NCBI RefSeq assembly: GCF_031583595.1 | Contig: NZ_CP134145.1 | Coordinates: forward strand, 2,046,001-2,110,000 | Reading direction: 5' to 3' | DNA from: Thalassotalea psychrophila | GTDB taxonomy: Bacteria; Pseudomonadota; Gammaproteobacteria; Enterobacterales; Alteromonadaceae | Length of the DNA stretch: 64,000 bases | In this document: piece after piece, positions 62,268 to 64,000 of the stretch | Numbering within the stretch: position 1 is the stretch's first letter | Layout: each line of letters starts with the position of its first letter | Position numbers and translations under genes: made by a program | Notes under the pieces: generated by a model | Told to the model about the DNA's origin: nothing | Databases searched by the model: none | What the model saw: only the letters and a program-made list of their open reading frames with translations

Positions 62268-63983
62268 ATGAGTAATTATTTAATTGAAGTACCTGACATC
62301 GGTGAAGGTATTGCAGAAGTTGAAGTAGTTGAATGGAATGTTGCTATTGGTTCAACTGTTGAAGAAGATGACGTACTTTGTGTGGTTATGACCGACAAAG
62401 CAACGGTTGAAATACCGTCACCTGTTGGCGGAAAAATTGAATGGCGTGCTGTTGAAGCGGGCGATATGATCGCTGTAGGCGCTGACTTTGTGAAATTACA
62501 AGTTGCAGCTGATGAAAGTAATTTTGATGAAAGCGCAGAATCAGAACCAGTAGCTGAAGCCGAGCTTGTGGTAGAAGAAACGATTGAAGCTGTTACTACA
62601 GAAGTTGAAGCTGCAGCACCAACACATAACTTACCAGGTAACTACTATATTGATGTTCCTGATATTGGTGAAGGTATCGCTGAAGTCGAAATTGTTGAAT
62701 GGAACCTTAATATAGGTGACAGCATTGAAGAAGATGATGTGCTTTGTGTTGTTATGACCGACAAAGCAACGGTTGAAATTCCAGCACCAATTGACGGAAA
62801 ACTTTTATGGCGTGCCAGCGAAGCGGGCGAGATGATTGCCGTAGGTGCAATGTTTGTACGTTTAGATGTTGGAGGTGAAGGGAATTTATCTGAACTAAAA
62901 GAGCAGACAAGTGCAACTCCAGCAACAGTTCCTGCGCCTGTTAACACTGAAACACTTAAAGCAGCCGATCCAGTAAAAGAAACTATTGCTAAATCAGCGA
63001 AAGCAGCATTTGATAAACCAACGGTCAATGCTAAAAATACCTCAATATCTTCAGTGCCTGTAGCCGCGCAAAGTATAGGCGCACCACGTGCTGAAGGTGA
63101 TAAGCCCATGGCATCACCAGCCGTTCGTCAACGAGCATTAAATGCCGGCATTAATTTAAACTTTGTTCGTGGCAGTGGCCCAGCAGAGCGTATAACGCAT
63201 GATGATTTAGATGCGTTTATTGCGGGTCAATCAAATGCAATGGCGCCCATGGCTAATTTTAATGCCGGACCAACCGCTGATGAGTCTGTTGAAGAAGTTA
63301 AAGTCATTGGTTTACGTCGTAAAATTGCGGCAATCATGCAAGATACCATGCAGCGTATTCCACATTTCACTTACGTTGAAGAAATTGACGTTACCGAATT
63401 AGAAAAACTTCGCGCTAAGCTAAACAAAGAAAAAACCGCAGAGCAGCCTAAATTAACCATGTTACCTTTCTTTATGAAAGCTTTGGTTATCGCGATGAAA
63501 GAGTTCCCAGAAATGAGCGCTCGTTTTGATGATGATGACAACATTGTTTATCGTTATGGTGCAGCGCATGTTGGTATTGCCACCCAAACCGACAGTGGGT
63601 TAGTGGTACCAGTAGTACGTCATGCTGAAACGCTTGATTTATGGCAATCTGCTGATGAGGTTAAGCGTTTATCTACTGCCGCACGCAGCGGTAAAGCCAA
63701 ACGTGAAGAGCTAAGCGGCTCAACCATTACCATTACCAGTTTAGGGCCAATGGGCGGTATTGTGACCACGCCGGTTATCAACTCTCCAGAAGTTGCCATT
63801 ATTGGTATTAACAAAATGGCGAAACGTCCGGTATGGCAAGACGGTGGTTTTGTACCTCGCGACATTATGAATATTTCATCTTCATTTGATCATCGTGTAA
63901 TCGATGGCTGGGAAGCGACGTTATTCGTGCAACGTATTAAGAGCTTATTAGAAAGCCCTGCAACCTTATTTATGAAGGGATAA
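62268..63983 (+). CDS. bkdB: Dihydrolipoamide acyltransferase E2 of the branched-chain complex, two lipoyl domains
   Basis: Protein of 571 residues. Two lipoyl domains (residues ~3-80 and ~125-202) each carry the MTDKATVE motif, with lipoylated Lys44 and Lys166; they are very similar at DNA level too. An Ala/Pro/Glu-rich linker leads to the peripheral subunit-binding domain (~residues 280-318, ASPAVRQRALNAGINL) and the catalytic domain ending with the His/Asp motif DHRVIDGWEA. Transfers the acyl group from E1 to CoA. Starts 4 bp after bkdA2. Two lipoyl domains is more than the single one usual in bacterial branched-chain E2. Confidence 0.95.
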   Translation: MSNYLIEVPDIGEGIAEVEVVEWNVAIGSTVEEDDVLCVVMTDKATVEIPSPVGGKIEWRAVEAGDMIAVGADFVKLQVAADESNFDESAESEPVAEAELVVEETIEAVTTEVEAAAPTHNLPGNYYIDVPDIGEGIAEVEIVEWNLNIGDSIEEDDVLCVVMTDKATVEIPAPIDGKLLWRASEAGEMIAVGAMFVRLDVGGEGNLSELKEQTSATPATVPAPVNTETLKAADPVKETIAKSAKAAFDKPTVNAKNTSISSVPVAAQSIGAPRAEGDKPMASPAVRQRALNAGINLNFVRGSGPAERITHDDLDAFIAGQSNAMAPMANFNAGPTADESVEEVKVIGLRRKIAAIMQDTMQRIPHFTYVEEIDVTELEKLRAKLNKEKTAEQPKLTMLPFFMKALVIAMKEFPEMSARFDDDDNIVYRYGAAHVGIATQTDSGLVVPVVRHAETLDLWQSADEVKRLSTAARSGKAKREELSGSTITITSLGPMGGIVTTPVINSPEVAIIGINKMAKRPVWQDGGFVPRDIMNISSSFDHRVIDGWEATLFVQRIKSLLESPATLFMKG

Positions 63984-63988
63984 AAATT

Positions 63989-64000
63989 ATGAGTTCAATT
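63989..64000 (+). CDS. Start of next gene, truncated by window end (probably the E3 dihydrolipoyl dehydrogenase)
   Basis: ATG at 63989 with AAGGGA upstream (63975-63980) and four codons in the window. Position directly after bkdB suggests the E3 subunit (lpd-like) or another bkd-linked gene; nothing in the four codons can confirm this. Confidence 0.4.

Noticed and set aside
62645..63109. 154-codon minus-strand frame inside bkdB
   Set aside because: Ser/Thr/Pro-rich shadow of the Ala/Glu-rich linker and lipoyl region; not gene-like.

Overview
The window reads as chromosomal DNA of a marine, AT-rich gammaproteobacterium. Protein style (many TonB-dependent receptors, a GlyGly-CTERM secreted protease, a sarcosine oxidase cluster with purU, a branched-chain keto acid dehydrogenase operon) and short repeats built on a TTCATGGATG-like core suggest the Colwelliaceae (Colwellia/Thalassotalea type). 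That placement is an inference. I saw no rRNA, tRNA, CRISPR array, phage module or intact insertion sequence.

Layout. 1-5.9 kb: the 3' part of a secreted M36 metallopeptidase followed by an Oar-like TonB-dependent receptor. 6.2-8.5 kb: a small outer-membrane barrel protein and an AAHS-type MFS transporter. 8.6-16.9 kb: an unusual block of four exported M19 (membrane dipeptidase)-like proteins, an exported GYD-domain protein and two divergently placed AraC-type regulators. 17.3-25.4 kb: a thiol/quinone/electrophile-stress block (NmrA-like protein, LysR regulator, two almost identical DoxX genes, two pirins, a hydrolase-OsmC fusion, a RutE-like nitroreductase, a glutathionyl-hydroquinone reductase). 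26-32 kb: AraC regulator, TonB receptor, D-aminoacylase-like lipoprotein and a second GYD protein. 32.1-33.8 kb: acyl-CoA synthetase. 34.2-40.6 kb: purU and soxBDAG for sarcosine oxidation. 40.7-41.3 kb: a parDE toxin-antitoxin pair. 41.3-48.1 kb: AraC regulator divergent from an operon of saccharopine-dehydrogenase-like reductase, acyl-CoA ligase, thiolase-like enzyme and MFS transporter. 48.2-53.6 kb: YkvI-like transporter, then a GntR-controlled 2-hydroxy-acid cluster (GntR, FMN dehydrogenase, GntP permease, SDR). 54-57.6 kb: exported amidohydrolase, AraC regulator with a tandemly duplicated 3' end, EthD-domain protein. 58-59.1 kb: porin. 59.3-64 kb: Lrp-type regulator divergent from the bkd operon (E1alpha, E1beta, E2 and the first codons of the next gene).

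Taken together this is a nutrient-scavenging and catabolic region: outer-membrane uptake, exported hydrolases for small amides or peptides, inner-membrane carriers, then acyl-CoA, sarcosine, hydroxy-acid and branched-chain keto-acid oxidation. The most unusual part is the M19-like family. All four copies have lost three of the five canonical metal ligands. A 10-bp-period direct repeat (RCCATT then RCC) occurs in front of two of these units, one GYD gene and the M38 amidohydrolase unit, and looks like the operator of the neighbouring AraC regulators. Two other AraC-controlled promoters carry direct repeats with a 21-bp period. These observations suggest a small regulon of exported amide-hydrolase-like proteins whose substrate is unknown.
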